Source: Micrasema longulum
Taxonomy: Eukaryota; Arthropoda; Insecta; Trichoptera; Brachycentridae
Reading direction: 5' to 3'
Assembly (NCBI GenBank): GCA_022494885.1
Contig: JAGVSM010004866.1
Location: 203,097-267,096, forward strand
DNA: 64,000 nt
Shown piece by piece: positions 54,700 through 64,000 of the stretch (the first letter of the stretch is position 1; each line of letters starts with the position of its first letter). The position numbers were made by a program, and so were the translations under genes. The notes under the pieces are model-generated. The model did not search any database and was not told the DNA's origin. It saw nothing but the letters and a program-made list of their open reading frames with translations.

Positions 54700-55280
54700 T
54701 AATAAATGTCGTCATGTCATTTACTAGGAATAAATAAAGTACATATACTATTTGACTACAAACTATCTGGGAAAATTGTCAATCGTTCAATGAAAGTGAG
54801 AGATTTGGGTGTATTGATGGATGATAAGTTTTTATTTGGAGATCACATAAATACAATGGCGGATAAGGCGTATACAATGGTTTATCTTATTATTATTCTC
54901 TAAGGTTTATCTTACGGATCTCCAAGCCATTCTCATCACCACACTCAAACTTCTATACAATATTTATGTACGCAGTCTACTCGAATTCGACTCGTTAGTA
55001 TGGTCTTCTCAGTATAATGTATATTAATCAAATCGAGAATATTCAAAAGAAATTTATAAGGAGCCTTGAATATCATTTTTGAAAATGATTTCGCCGAATC
55101 TTTAATTAAATTGAATATAAAATCATTACAAAAAAGGCGTCCTACATGTGATTTATTTTTTCTTTTCAAAATTCCAAATAATATGGTTGATTTGCAGTAC
55201 CCTTTGAAAAATATCGGTTTCTGTTTGACTCTTTGCTTTGCTAAATTAAATTCCCCTTTTTTACATACCAACTTGTAAAA
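54700..55280 (+). pseudogene. Jockey/CR1-type reverse transcriptase, C-terminal relic
   Basis: Starts around LLGINKVHILFDYKLSGKIV, then NRSMKVRDLGVLMDDKFLFG and DHINTMADKAYTMV: the "V.DLGV..D..F.F..HI......A..." block after the reverse-transcriptase palm. After frame breaks at about 54900 it continues with pieces reading SLVWSSQYNVY-like, INQIENIQKKFIR (about 55025-55065), IKLNIKSLQKRR, DLFFLFKIPNN and the end at 55278. The 5' end is truncated and several frame breaks are present. Confidence 0.65.
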
Positions 55281-56324
55281 ACAATTACATTTACTTCAAA
55301 TTTATTTATTAGACGCGTCTGTAAAAATTATAATGGACTTATGTATTAATGTAGACATTTTAAACTGAACATTGCATTTATTCAGAAAATTTCGTCATGG
55401 AGTTGTTCATTTGGAATAGTTGCTATATGTACGTACATCTTAATTTTAATATAACATCGTCGGTCGGCGTGCATTACCGCCACTCTACAGTTTTTACAAA
55501 AATGATATTTTCGTATTGGGGGATTTAAAACTCTTATTGGATGTTCCCTAATCGTACTTTATGCATGGTACCGATTGAAGGCGAGCTTTGTAAAGAAAAA
55601 CAGTACCGCGGATCGGAGTAAATATGTACGTGTGCATGTGTGTACATGTGTGCACGGATAATTCAAAGTGTGCATTTGGTATTTTTATTTATTATTTCTA
55701 ATTATCCCCACGGAAAACGTAAACGTTTAGATTAATCTTTTCTCACTATTTTTTTTTGTCACATTTAATGGTTACCTATTTTACATAATTTATGAAAATT
55801 AAATTGGTGTTTTAATGTTTAAAAATCTTTACTTATTATGTATGACTGTACGGATTTTTTTTTTAAATGGACAATGCCACAAGACATTCTGTTTGATCAA
55901 GTCATTATTTTTACTTAGAATAAGTTTTGCCTACTGATACAGGATAATATGTAGTGTGGATAGAAAAGATTGTATTCGCTTTAAAATTTTTGCTCATGTG
56001 TTTCACGGATTGCGGTGTCATGTTAATGTTTGGAAAATCCATGTTCAAGGCAGTTTAGTTTATACTGCTTCTCATTTCGTCAAATTGTGTGATGCTCTTA
56101 TCAAAATGTAATTTATAAAATTAACACATGCTGAAAATCATCCACCCACTGTTTAAAAAATCATTTCGTGACTACTTTAATGATTTTACAACGATTATGT
56201 GATTTGGTTTTTTGAAAGAATTAATTAAACTAAATAAAGGTGACTTAGCGATTAAGTATTTTAAACAATCATCGCCACCAATTTTTTTATCTGTGCCTTA
56301 TAGTACAAAGAGAACTTTATTGTT

Positions 56325-56396
56325 TCTCCAATTGCAGCGTATCTCAATTTTTTTTCTTGCATGAAGGCAAATCTTACTTGACGGTCCGGATTGTCC
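56325..56396 (-). repeat. SINE family A fragment
   Basis: CTCCAATTGCAGCGTATCTC and CTTGCATGAAGGCAAATCTTAC match the inverted 3' half of family A. Confidence 0.45.
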
Positions 56397-56665
56397 GCTG
56401 CTAAGTGGAGCGTGTGGACATCACCAGACGCCTCCAGGAGACCCTATCACCAGCCAGCACTCTCGCCTTCTCCTACGTCAATCCCACGTCCCTTAGTTTT
56501 GCTGAATAAAGCCAAAAGTTCGCCATCGACGGCCTTCCTGGGCGACGAAAGCCCGCAGGCGTAAAGAAGAGGCGACTCGGGTTAAGGCATCCGCAGTGCG
56601 TGATCAAGCCACGTCCACCGCTGCACCCTAAAAAAGCTAAAACTTTATGTTAGTTATGAAATCGA
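56397..56665 (-). pseudogene. RTE-type LINE ORF tail (family 1)
   Basis: On minus: RVQRWTWLDHALRMP (about 56630-56586), stops and frame breaks, then a tail equivalent to GLT.EKARVLAGDRVSWRRL and VMSTRST at 56480-56410. It is homologous to 31905-32205 and 27075-27240. Confidence 0.65.
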
Positions 56666-57299
56666 ATGAAATATTAGTATATAAACCCTTTTTAAAATTA
56701 AAATTTTACGTCACCGTGTCAGAAATTTTACTCCTCTTACAACGTAGACAAACGCGCCTACCCCATACCGAATAAATTAAATATAAGGAGAAGGACATTT
56801 AGGGTCGGCTCAGGAGTATGTACTATGTTTTGCTCCTACCACTGTTGTGTCAGAGCATAGGAAATGGATTTAAAATGGAGTAGCACAATGTTAATGCCAT
56901 AAAAATGGATGATACAATGATGATATGCTCAGAAAGCGTGAATAAAAGTATCGACATTGATCACAGTGTGGTACTCTCAAATAAAACTTTCGTTTTACTC
57001 AGGAGATCCCATAGAAAATAAATGAATTATTATGATGACTGGTGTTTTCGTAATCGAAAGTCTAAAACCGCTACATTGTTTCGTCTGTAATTTCGCTACC
57101 TGCTGCTTCTTACCTCCTATCTCTAATAGCGTTATTATTTATCTTTTCGCTAGACGTGTGCTATTTTACTATCGTGTTTTCTAGCTTTCTTTTCTACGGG
57201 TTCAATTAAATTTCACTTATCTTATAAATCCTACGAATATAACACACCTGTGTAGATAATCGTCTAAACTTTTTCATTTTATTTATATAAGTAAAAAAT

Positions 57300-58270
57300 A
57301 TTTTTAAAGCTTTGCGGAATGTATGACGTATGCTGACGATTCAAAGACATTCCGTAGAATTGAGACATCAGCTGACTAATAAATGCTTCAAAAAGATTTC
57401 GATACTTTAAGTATTTGGTGTGATCTGAATGATATGCTTCTAAACGTACAAAAATGTTACAACATTATATTTGAAAAGAAAATAATAACAAAAAATATCA
57501 TTTACAGTATTAATAATATGAGCATTAATTCAGTTAACACGTTTCGAGATCTAGGAATAACTCTCGACTCACGCTTTACGTTTCCCTCTCATTTTAATAA
57601 TATCAAAGAAAAAGCCCTAAAGATGTTAGGATTCATATACAGAATATGTAAACCTTTTAAATATGTATCATCGATAATTTGTTTGTACAATTTATCAGTT
57701 TGTAGTAATTTGAAATTCGTATGTGTAGTCTGGTCACCACATTATATAACTCACATTAATTTAATTGAATCTGTGCAAAAATTCTTCGCAACCTAACATT
57801 TAAATGTAGCCTGGGCAGAACCCTTCAGTCTTTTATGATCAGCGCTTTCTGATTAGATTTTAAGAAATTAGAAAATTTCTGTCTGGATAAGTTGGAATTT
57901 AAGAGACGGATTTTAGACTTGATGTATTTTTATAAAATAATTCATTGTGATGTTGATTCTGCATTTCGTTCAGAAAAGGATCATACACTTAATTTATCTT
58001 CCAACCTTTATTATTAATATGGCTCACTTAAATGCATTATCACGTATGTTAAGATTGTATAATTATTTAGAAAGTAATGCTGATATTGATATCTTTAACG
58101 ATTAATGAAATAATTATCGGAGAACTAATGCAATGTATTAAATTAAATAGTCCCTTATGTAAGTTAGGTAAAATAATTGTATTAAACTGTAAGTATAATT
58201 TAGTTTCATAACTTTCATAATATTTATGGAATTTAACTAGGCCAGTCAATTTTAAGAAGAAATTGTGTAA
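57300..58270 (+). pseudogene. Jockey/CR1-type reverse transcriptase, 3' portion
   Basis: TYADDSKTFRRIETSAD (57328-57378) carries the catalytic YADD motif. Two adjacent stops (TAA TAA, 57379-57384 region) precede a 137-codon frame starting MLQKDFDTLSIWCDLNDMLL. It goes on through NVQKCYNIIFEKK, NTFRDLGITLDSRFTFPSHF, KEKALKMLGFIYRICKPFKY and VVWSPHYITHINLIESVQKF. Beyond 57796 broken frames still read LENFCLDKLEFKRRILDLMY and FYKIIHCDVDSAF, and near 58030-58100 ALSRMLRLYNYLES and ADIDIFND. This is the region from the palm to the C-terminus of a jockey/CR1-like LINE, 5'-truncated, with stops and shifts. It is in the same orientation as 54700-55280 and of a related family. Confidence 0.75.
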
Positions 58271-58424
58271 ATAAACTTTTTTTTACGTATTTGCGCATGT
58301 TGTGTTCAAGTAATAACTAATGAACATTATCTAAATATAACATATTGTGCTAATAATTCTATTTTTTTTTAAATTCTGATATAGACATTAAAGCGCGTGT
58401 GCCTTTAGCAATTTTACGAAAGAG

Positions 58425-58592
58425 CCAATTTAAAAAAAAAAATGTAGAGAATCTCGTATTTTCAAATTTTATTTCAATTATGTAGGAATCTCGCAAAAAT
58501 AATACGAATGTTTGAGAATTTTTTATTAATTAAAACCAAAATTGGCTCGTCTGTAGAGTTGCTACATGTCGCTCCGAAACTTCTTCCTTTCC
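58425..58592 (-). repeat. Foldback arm with the ACATGTCGCT motif
   Basis: AGAGCCAATTT (58430) and AAATTGGCTCG (58539) are inverted; TTGCTACATGTCGCTCCGAAAC (58559-58580) is the family motif of 14222-14422. Confidence 0.5.
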
Positions 58593-58682
58593 AGCGTCGA
58601 TATCTACTAATGTATTCTTTTTAAATGTAAGTAGTGGGTAGTAATTGAATAAATTTTCTAGTTAAATTGTGTTTACTTCCAG

Positions 58683-58791
58683 AACCCCGCCTTGCATGAC
58701 CCACGGCAATGGAAGTAACTTCCTCCAGTTGGGTATCAACCTCCTGGCTCCGCACGGCGCCGCTGACTACTGCGGGGCTTTAGTCAACAAT
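58683..58791 (+). CDS. ZP-domain protein, exon 3 (ZP-N domain continued)
   Basis: The first base A completes the Arg codon split by intron 2. The exon then reads TPPCMTHGNGSNFLQLGINL and LAPHGAADYCGALVNN and ends at AAT|GTGAGT (58792). It adds the second and third conserved ZP-N cysteines (PPC, DYC) and a GNGS sequon. HARDYR-TPPCM.HGNGSN...LGINLLAPHGA.DYCG.LVNN is contiguous across the splice and typical of an insect ZP protein. The exon ends in phase 0. With exons 1 and 2 it gives 97 residues of a protein that should be several hundred long; the ZP-C part, furin site and membrane anchor must lie past the window. Confidence 0.9.
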
Positions 58792-58850
58792 GTGAGTCTT
58801 TTTATTGCTCTCTTACAAACTATCATAAATACAATAGGTGTCTCAAAGAA

Positions 58851-58922
58851 TTAGGAATAGTCCAGAAAATGCAAACGCACATCAAACAGAAGGCGGCTAG
58901 TACGATAAATACTCATACGAGG
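58851..58922 (-). repeat. Terminal fragment of the TTAA MITE family
   Basis: GGAATAGTCCAGAAAATGCA, AACGCACATCAAACAGAAGG and CGGCTAGTA match the reverse complement of the right end of 43827-44629. Confidence 0.7.
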
Positions 58923-61424
58923 TATTTTTTGATTAATTTTATTTGGCAGAATGTTTTTGAATTTAACTTACGTACGCGTATGTGTAAGCTTGAAGTTTTA
59001 TTGTATCCATTCTTGCATGTGAAGTTTTTTAAAATGTATAATTATTCGATTATCACAATTCTTTTGGGAGCATGCGGACGATACCCAAAAGCACACATCG
59101 AACCATTACTTGGAAAGTGATTTTTTAGGCTGTAATATCCCTACCGTTCAAAATAAATTATCTCTGCTATATACAATACCCTTGGTGTCGCTAAGGTGAT
59201 CAATAAGTTGCTTGCTGGATTAACAAGCTACTATTCTCCTCTATAAATATTCCTGCCCTGAGTTAAGGCTCGAGTTTAATCGCGTTTTCTGTTTCAATTT
59301 AAATAACGTATCTCTTGAAAGTAAACCTCGGTATGTTTTTGTAACATGTTTTGTTTTTCTAATCGGTTTGAGTACCTATCTAGTACTTATCTACATAAAC
59401 AGCATACTTTGCCACTGACCTTCAAATAACCACCAAAAGAACTCCTTAAAAAAATAAAGCCAAAGTTTGACGTCTTACTGTTTTACTTATTGAAGTGTGA
59501 CAATCAGTAATTTATTTATTTATATATTATGGAAATAATACAGTTTTTAAAAAAAATACTAGGTACAAGAGAACAATTAAAAAAAGTAGGACCAATTACA
59601 GATTTCACGTTAATTTATTATAAATACAGATTTCTCCGGAAAAAAAAAAAGAAATGTTATAAAAATTAAATAAATAGTACATAAAATGGAGAAGACATTG
59701 TACAGTTCCAACTTCAATTTTCTTCTCATTTCCTTTTGATTCCATAAACATTTATATTTCTTAGTAAAAATTCACAACCAATAATAATAAATTAGATGCA
59801 GGTAGTAAATGCACATATGTATAAGTAAACATAAAAGCTAAGCAGGAGATACATTAAAAATGTCTGTAACAGATCTGATGAAAATTTAGTAATATGTCGA
59901 TGTCACTAAAACGTAGTAGGTAGCCTGTATTCTTCGAAGAGTGCTATTTTTCATATGATTAGTCTGTGAGCTCGGAATGTCGAAGAGTACAGAATGGCGA
60001 GATCTCCGGACAGGGACTCGATATAAAATGCTTATAACAATTTCTAGGTTATCAATTAGGTTACTAACAATTGTATATAGAAAGCTCATATCAAACATGA
60101 TACGCCGAGTTTCGAGATTTTGAACCTTGTGAAAATTAGCGGATTCTGCACTTCTTGAAAACGAAACATTATTTTTGAAATCTAATTATCTAAGAAAAAA
60201 ATATATTGTAATATTATATTGAGGATTCTAAATTGAAGAACCAAGGAGAACCAAGAACCTAACATTTAATAAATAAGGTTACGTTAGAATTATTTAGCAC
60301 GCTCGATCGATATATAGGTAACATAATTCCAAGTTTCACTGCCTACTTCCCTTTATGTTAATACCTAGTAAATATCAGTCTTCAAATTTTAGCTCATCAA
60401 TTGCACATAGTTATGAAAAAAACAGCCAGTCCAAAATTTTGAGAAAAATAGATTTTGGTGTTATCATATGCAGTAAGGTAAATTTTATATTCTGCTAAAA
60501 ACAGCCAGGCCGCTTTCATTAAAAAATCTGTAATAATCACCTTCTGAAAAAAGTGTCAATCACAACAAACGCATTTCTCAATTTGCAGACAATACCCACG
60601 GCACTAGAAAAAACTAACGGTACTTTAAAAATCATTAAAACTGGTCAAATACGTAATTGGATTATTGTTTGTAATATTAAAAAATTAATGTATTCATTGT
60701 TTATTATTTGTCAAAATTAGAAAACATTCCAACTGTTGTGTAAATTCGATTATTTACCATGTTCACAAAAGTGCTATTATCTCAGTTTCACTTTTTTATG
60801 GCTAGCTGCTTTCTACATAGCCACGTCTAATTTTTCAGCGCATTAACAAAATATATGTTCATTTGCTATGAAAGGTACACTTTGTCATCTTCAATACTCA
60901 CTTTAATTTGTTGAAGAAAGTCCAAAATGATATCTGGTTGAAATAATGGAATAACGATTTGAGAATGCAATGTAATGATTGTCTCTGTGTTATTGAATCA
61001 CGACAAAGGAAACACGACTTTGTGAAATACGACTATCAAGTTCAAAGTGTCATTGGCTGCGAAGTTTGCTAGAGGTCGTGATATTATATTTGTACCTGAC
61101 TAAAACCATGACCCCCACAACTTGTAACCACTACAAAAGTATATACAAGCAATTACGCATGAGTGTATACACTTACGTAATATATATAATTTTACGAATT
61201 GGATTCTCAAATTTTGCAGTTTTTTTGGCAATCTGCCCTAAAAAAAATTATAACAAAAATTAAGTTTTTAAGGTGTGGAAGATGCAAATAAGTGGAAACT
61301 CGATTAAAGGGGACATAATGTAATTGATCAGAGAAATTGCTGAAGGGTTAAAACTAAGAGGAATAATAAATAAAGAACTAAGGAAGAAATAAAACACGCG
61401 TATGAAATAGTATTTTGCAAATGC

Positions 61425-61648
61425 ATTTTATTTTATTTTATTTTATTTTATTTTATTTTATTTTATTTTATTTTATTTTAATTTATTTTATTTTATTTTA
61501 TTTTATTTTATTTTATTTTATTTTATTTTATTTTATTTTATTTTATTTTATTTTATTTTATTTTATTTTATTTTATTTTATTTTATTTTATTTTATTTTA
61601 TTTTATTTGGTTTTATTTTATTTTATTTTATTTTAATTTATTTTATTT
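61425..61648 (+). repeat. (ATTTT)n microsatellite, ~45 units
   Basis: Pentanucleotide repeat, nearly perfect over 224 bp, with interruptions near 61480 (AATTTA), 61607 (TTTGG) and 61635. The long open frame over it (a YFILF repeat) is an artefact of the period. Confidence 0.97.
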
Positions 61649-62163
61649 GGGAAATCAACAGTTCTACATACATATTTATAGTAAACAAACAGATATAGTG
61701 TATAAACTCAGAACTAATAACAGAGTTCCACAAAGTATACAAAGTTAGTAAAGAAAATATAAGTTTATACATATAAAAATGTTATTTTCATGTACTTGTA
61801 AATATTTTTGAATAATCAACGAATTTTTTTTTTTTTTTTTTAAGAACAGTAAGTTATTGCAAATTGGGCGGGATTGGGATAAGAATGCTTGAAGAGAGGA
61901 TAAGGAGGGGAAGGGAGATGTACATAATTATTATTATAATGTCTACTAAGTTACATAATGCATTTTTATTGTAAATTTTTAATCTGACATGGTGATGTGT
62001 AATCTAAATATTATTTTTTTTACTTATTACATATATAAGTACAAATAGAACAATAAACAAGCAGTTTTTAATATTCAGTTTATTTTTTTAATTAATTTTT
62101 AATATTATATTTACATATGATAATATGTTTCAGTTTTTTGAGAATGTATAAACAAATAATATC

Positions 62164-62434
62164 ATGATCATCATCATCATTTTCTTTCCGCAATGATGTA
62201 TAGGGCGCTGCATTGGTACACGAATTGCAGCGTATCTTGATCATTTTTGTTACATGAAGGTAAAATGATCAGTCTTACGCATCAGTTATCAGTCCAGGGA
62301 CTATAAAATATGATATACTCTAGAGTAAAAACAACATTTTAAATTAATATTTCATATCAACCATATTGAGAATCGAACCCGAGACCTCCTGCATAGTAGG
62401 CAAACGCGCTGACTATTACACCACGAGGCTGACA
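62164..62434 (-). mobile_element. tRNA-derived SINE, family A (full length)
   Basis: On plus: ATCATCATCATCATTTTC (tail), GGGCGCTGCATTGGTACACG, AATTGCAGCGTATCTTGATC, ATCAGTCCAGGGACTATAAA, ATTGAGAATCGAACCCGAGACC (inverted B box), GGCAAACGCGCTGAC and ACCACGAGGCTGAC. Confidence 0.88.
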
Positions 62435-62611
62435 ATTTATTATTTTACGTCAAACCAATAAATAATATAAATTTCATAATTCTTATTTCAAATAGGCATA
62501 CTGTAGTTACATGTACTTATTTATTTACCTATTGTGTACATAACATAACAGTAATAATTTCAAAAGTTTTATTAGAGTTCAAAATATTATCACCAATAAT
62601 TTCTCTTTTTT

Positions 62612-62668
62612 TTTTAATAATCCGTGAGTCCGAGACACTAGCCACGGGACCACAACCCGATTCTTATT
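62612..62668 (-). mobile_element. tRNA-derived SINE, family B (head fragment)
   Basis: AATCCGTGAGTCCGAGACAC and TAGCCACGGGACCACAACC equal the inverted head of family B. Confidence 0.65.
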
Positions 62669-63424
62669 GATCTGCCTTTACAAATGTATGCGATCATTGA
62701 ATAAATATCCCTTATTTAATTAACACCAAAAAACATGTTCTAATTAAGAAGCGTTTTGTAGTATTTTAATAGTTTATTGATGGAATTATTTAGATCCGCA
62801 CTCCGTTTTGACTTAAATATGAGCAGAAAAATATTTTTTCATACTTTTCACTGATTAAAAATAAACCTTCATGTTTCCGAAGAGCAGCTCAGTTTAAATA
62901 ACAGCATCGCTTCGTCCGTACCTTTTTATGTCAAATTATTAGTGATTTACGGCCGCACCATTGTTGCTGTATTGATATTATCGTTATTATTTATAACTAG
63001 TCTTGTCGGCTACCTGACTCGGATAGTTTCCCGGAAGTCACTGGGGTGTTGGAAGTTGGAAGGACTGCCCATTAGACTCGCGTTTCCACATCAGATCATA
63101 ATCGTTCGCTCAATGACCGCCCCCACTCGTGAATGGGTGCATTTCGCAATCACAAATCAAACCAGAAAACTCTTGGAAGGTACCAAAATTACTCAAATAC
63201 CTACTGTTTTGACTGTTGACTAGAGGTGAATCGTTTAAATGAAAACGATTGAGTGTATTTAATCATTTTATTACTTATTTATTTATTTATTATTATCATT
63301 ATATTACATACACAAAATTATAATTTATGTAAAGTTGCTTTGACTGTCTAACTAGGGTTATTTACCCCGTTCTTAAACAGTCAAAAAATATAAAAAACAG
63401 TAATCGATTTATAGAAATAGTTAT

Positions 63425-63690
63425 AAAGATACAGGACAAAGTGAAAAACAAAGTAAAAAATGGAGTAAAAACATGGTAAAAAATGTAGTAAAAACATAGT
63501 AAAAACATAGTAAAATGTAATAAAAACATAGTAAAATGTAATAAAAACATTGTAAAATTGTAGTAAAAACATAGTAAAAATGTAGTAAAAACATAGTAAA
63601 AATGTAGTAAAAAAACGTAGCAAAAAAAATAAATTATAAAAACAAAGTAATAAATGCAGTGAAAACATAGTAAAAAAAAACATGAAAATA
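63425..63690. repeat. Degenerate tandem repeat, unit about 11 bp (GTAAAAACATA)
   Basis: Repeated AGTAAAAACATAGTAAAA, GTAGTAAAAACATAG and GTAATAAAAACATAG units, with a longer period of about 22-25 bp. The minus-strand open frames rich in F, L and M over it are artefacts. Confidence 0.85.
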
Positions 63691-64000
63691 TATAAATATG
63701 TCCATAAAAATATTTTGAAACTCAGTAAAATGCGAAATAAAAACAGAATACATAGTAAGAAACATATTTAAAGTCATAATAAAAAAATGAATGTATGTTG
63801 TATGGCAAAAAGCATATTTAAACTTGCAATACAAGTTCAAATGCAATGAATTTAGGTTAAGAATAGATCATAAGCGTTCGCGCAATTCATTCGAAAGCAA
63901 ATGGATCGATGCAATGGACGAATTGCTTTTACGTGCCATATTCATTTGAATTCAAATAGACTGATTGCCAATGGAAGAATTGTTAAAATTTTACAATAAA

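Larger units (their letters stand above)
54643..58682 (+). other. Intron 2 of the ZP-domain gene (4.0 kb)
   Basis: Donor GTAAAA at 54643; acceptor TTACTTCCAG ending at 58682. It contains two reverse-transcriptase tails in the sense orientation, an RTE fragment, a SINE fragment and a foldback arm. 55281-56324 and 56666-57299 hold nothing recognised. Confidence 0.8.
58792..64000 (+). other. Intron 3 of the ZP-domain gene (at least 5.2 kb, open at the window end)
   Basis: Donor GTGAGT at 58792. No fourth exon with the expected ZP continuation was found up to 64000. 58925-61420 and 62670-63420 hold nothing recognised apart from AT-rich sequence. Confidence 0.65.

Noticed and set aside
61415..61636. 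73-codon YFILF repeat protein
   Set aside because: Pure consequence of the 5-bp microsatellite; 5 is not divisible by 3 so every frame stays open.
62942..63223. 93-codon open frame (YGRTIVAVLILSLLF ... TVLTVD) considered as ZP exon 4 or a membrane protein exon
   Set aside because: It lacks the expected ZP continuation (the next conserved cysteine block), has no convincing splice acceptor at its start and no recognisable motif. A hydrophobic start in AT-rich DNA is common by chance.
63362..63846. Minus-strand F/L/M/Y-rich open frames
   Set aside because: Generated by the GTAAAAACATA tandem repeat.

Overview
This is an AT-rich, repeat-dense window of animal nuclear DNA. It is most likely from a moth or butterfly. 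The grounds are insect-type splice signals, an insect cuticle-type zona pellucida (ZP) gene with very long introns, an R1-like non-LTR retrotransposon, RTE and jockey/CR1-type LINE tails, two tRNA-derived SINE families (one with a CAT-repeat tail) and many small foldback elements. I saw no bacterial-type operon, CRISPR array, rRNA gene or canonical tRNA gene.

Host gene. One protein-coding gene can be supported, on the + strand. Exon 1 (10865-10924) encodes exactly a 20-residue signal peptide. After a 43.6 kb intron, exon 2 (54521-54642) and exon 3 (58683-58791) encode the start of a ZP domain. All splice sites are canonical and the phases agree. The rest of the gene lies beyond position 64000. 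Everything between 10925 and 64000 is therefore intronic to it, and almost everything recognisable there is mobile DNA or its remains.

Layout. 1-286 is the 3' end of an RNase H-type LINE ORF2, with a related relic at 11700-12365 on the other strand. 1911-2573 and 43827-44629 are two copies of a TTAA-flanked MITE. 3402-3629 is a foldback element with a hammerhead-ribozyme-like motif. 4018-9300 (minus strand) is a nearly full-length R1-clade retrotransposon with one in-frame stop in each ORF. 9895-10110 and 33912-34130 are a second foldback family. 16473-17287 is a three-level nest of MITEs. 32579-33113 is a 107-bp minisatellite of five copies. 40620-41088 is a solo LTR with a 4-bp duplication. 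43165-43822 is an unrecognised coding relic. 48466-48815 is a TA-flanked MITE. Intron 2 and its surroundings carry two reverse-transcriptase tails.

Most notable. 44980-47365 is a DNA transposon with 35-bp terminal inverted repeats beginning CACACTG, a perfect 5-bp GC-rich target duplication (TGACG), and a broken minus-strand gene. The C-terminal part of that gene matches the catalytic C-terminus of RAG1 and Transib-type transposases. It looks like an internally deleted, dead member of the RAG1/Transib superfamily.

All family assignments rest on motifs read by eye. No database search or folding calculation was run.
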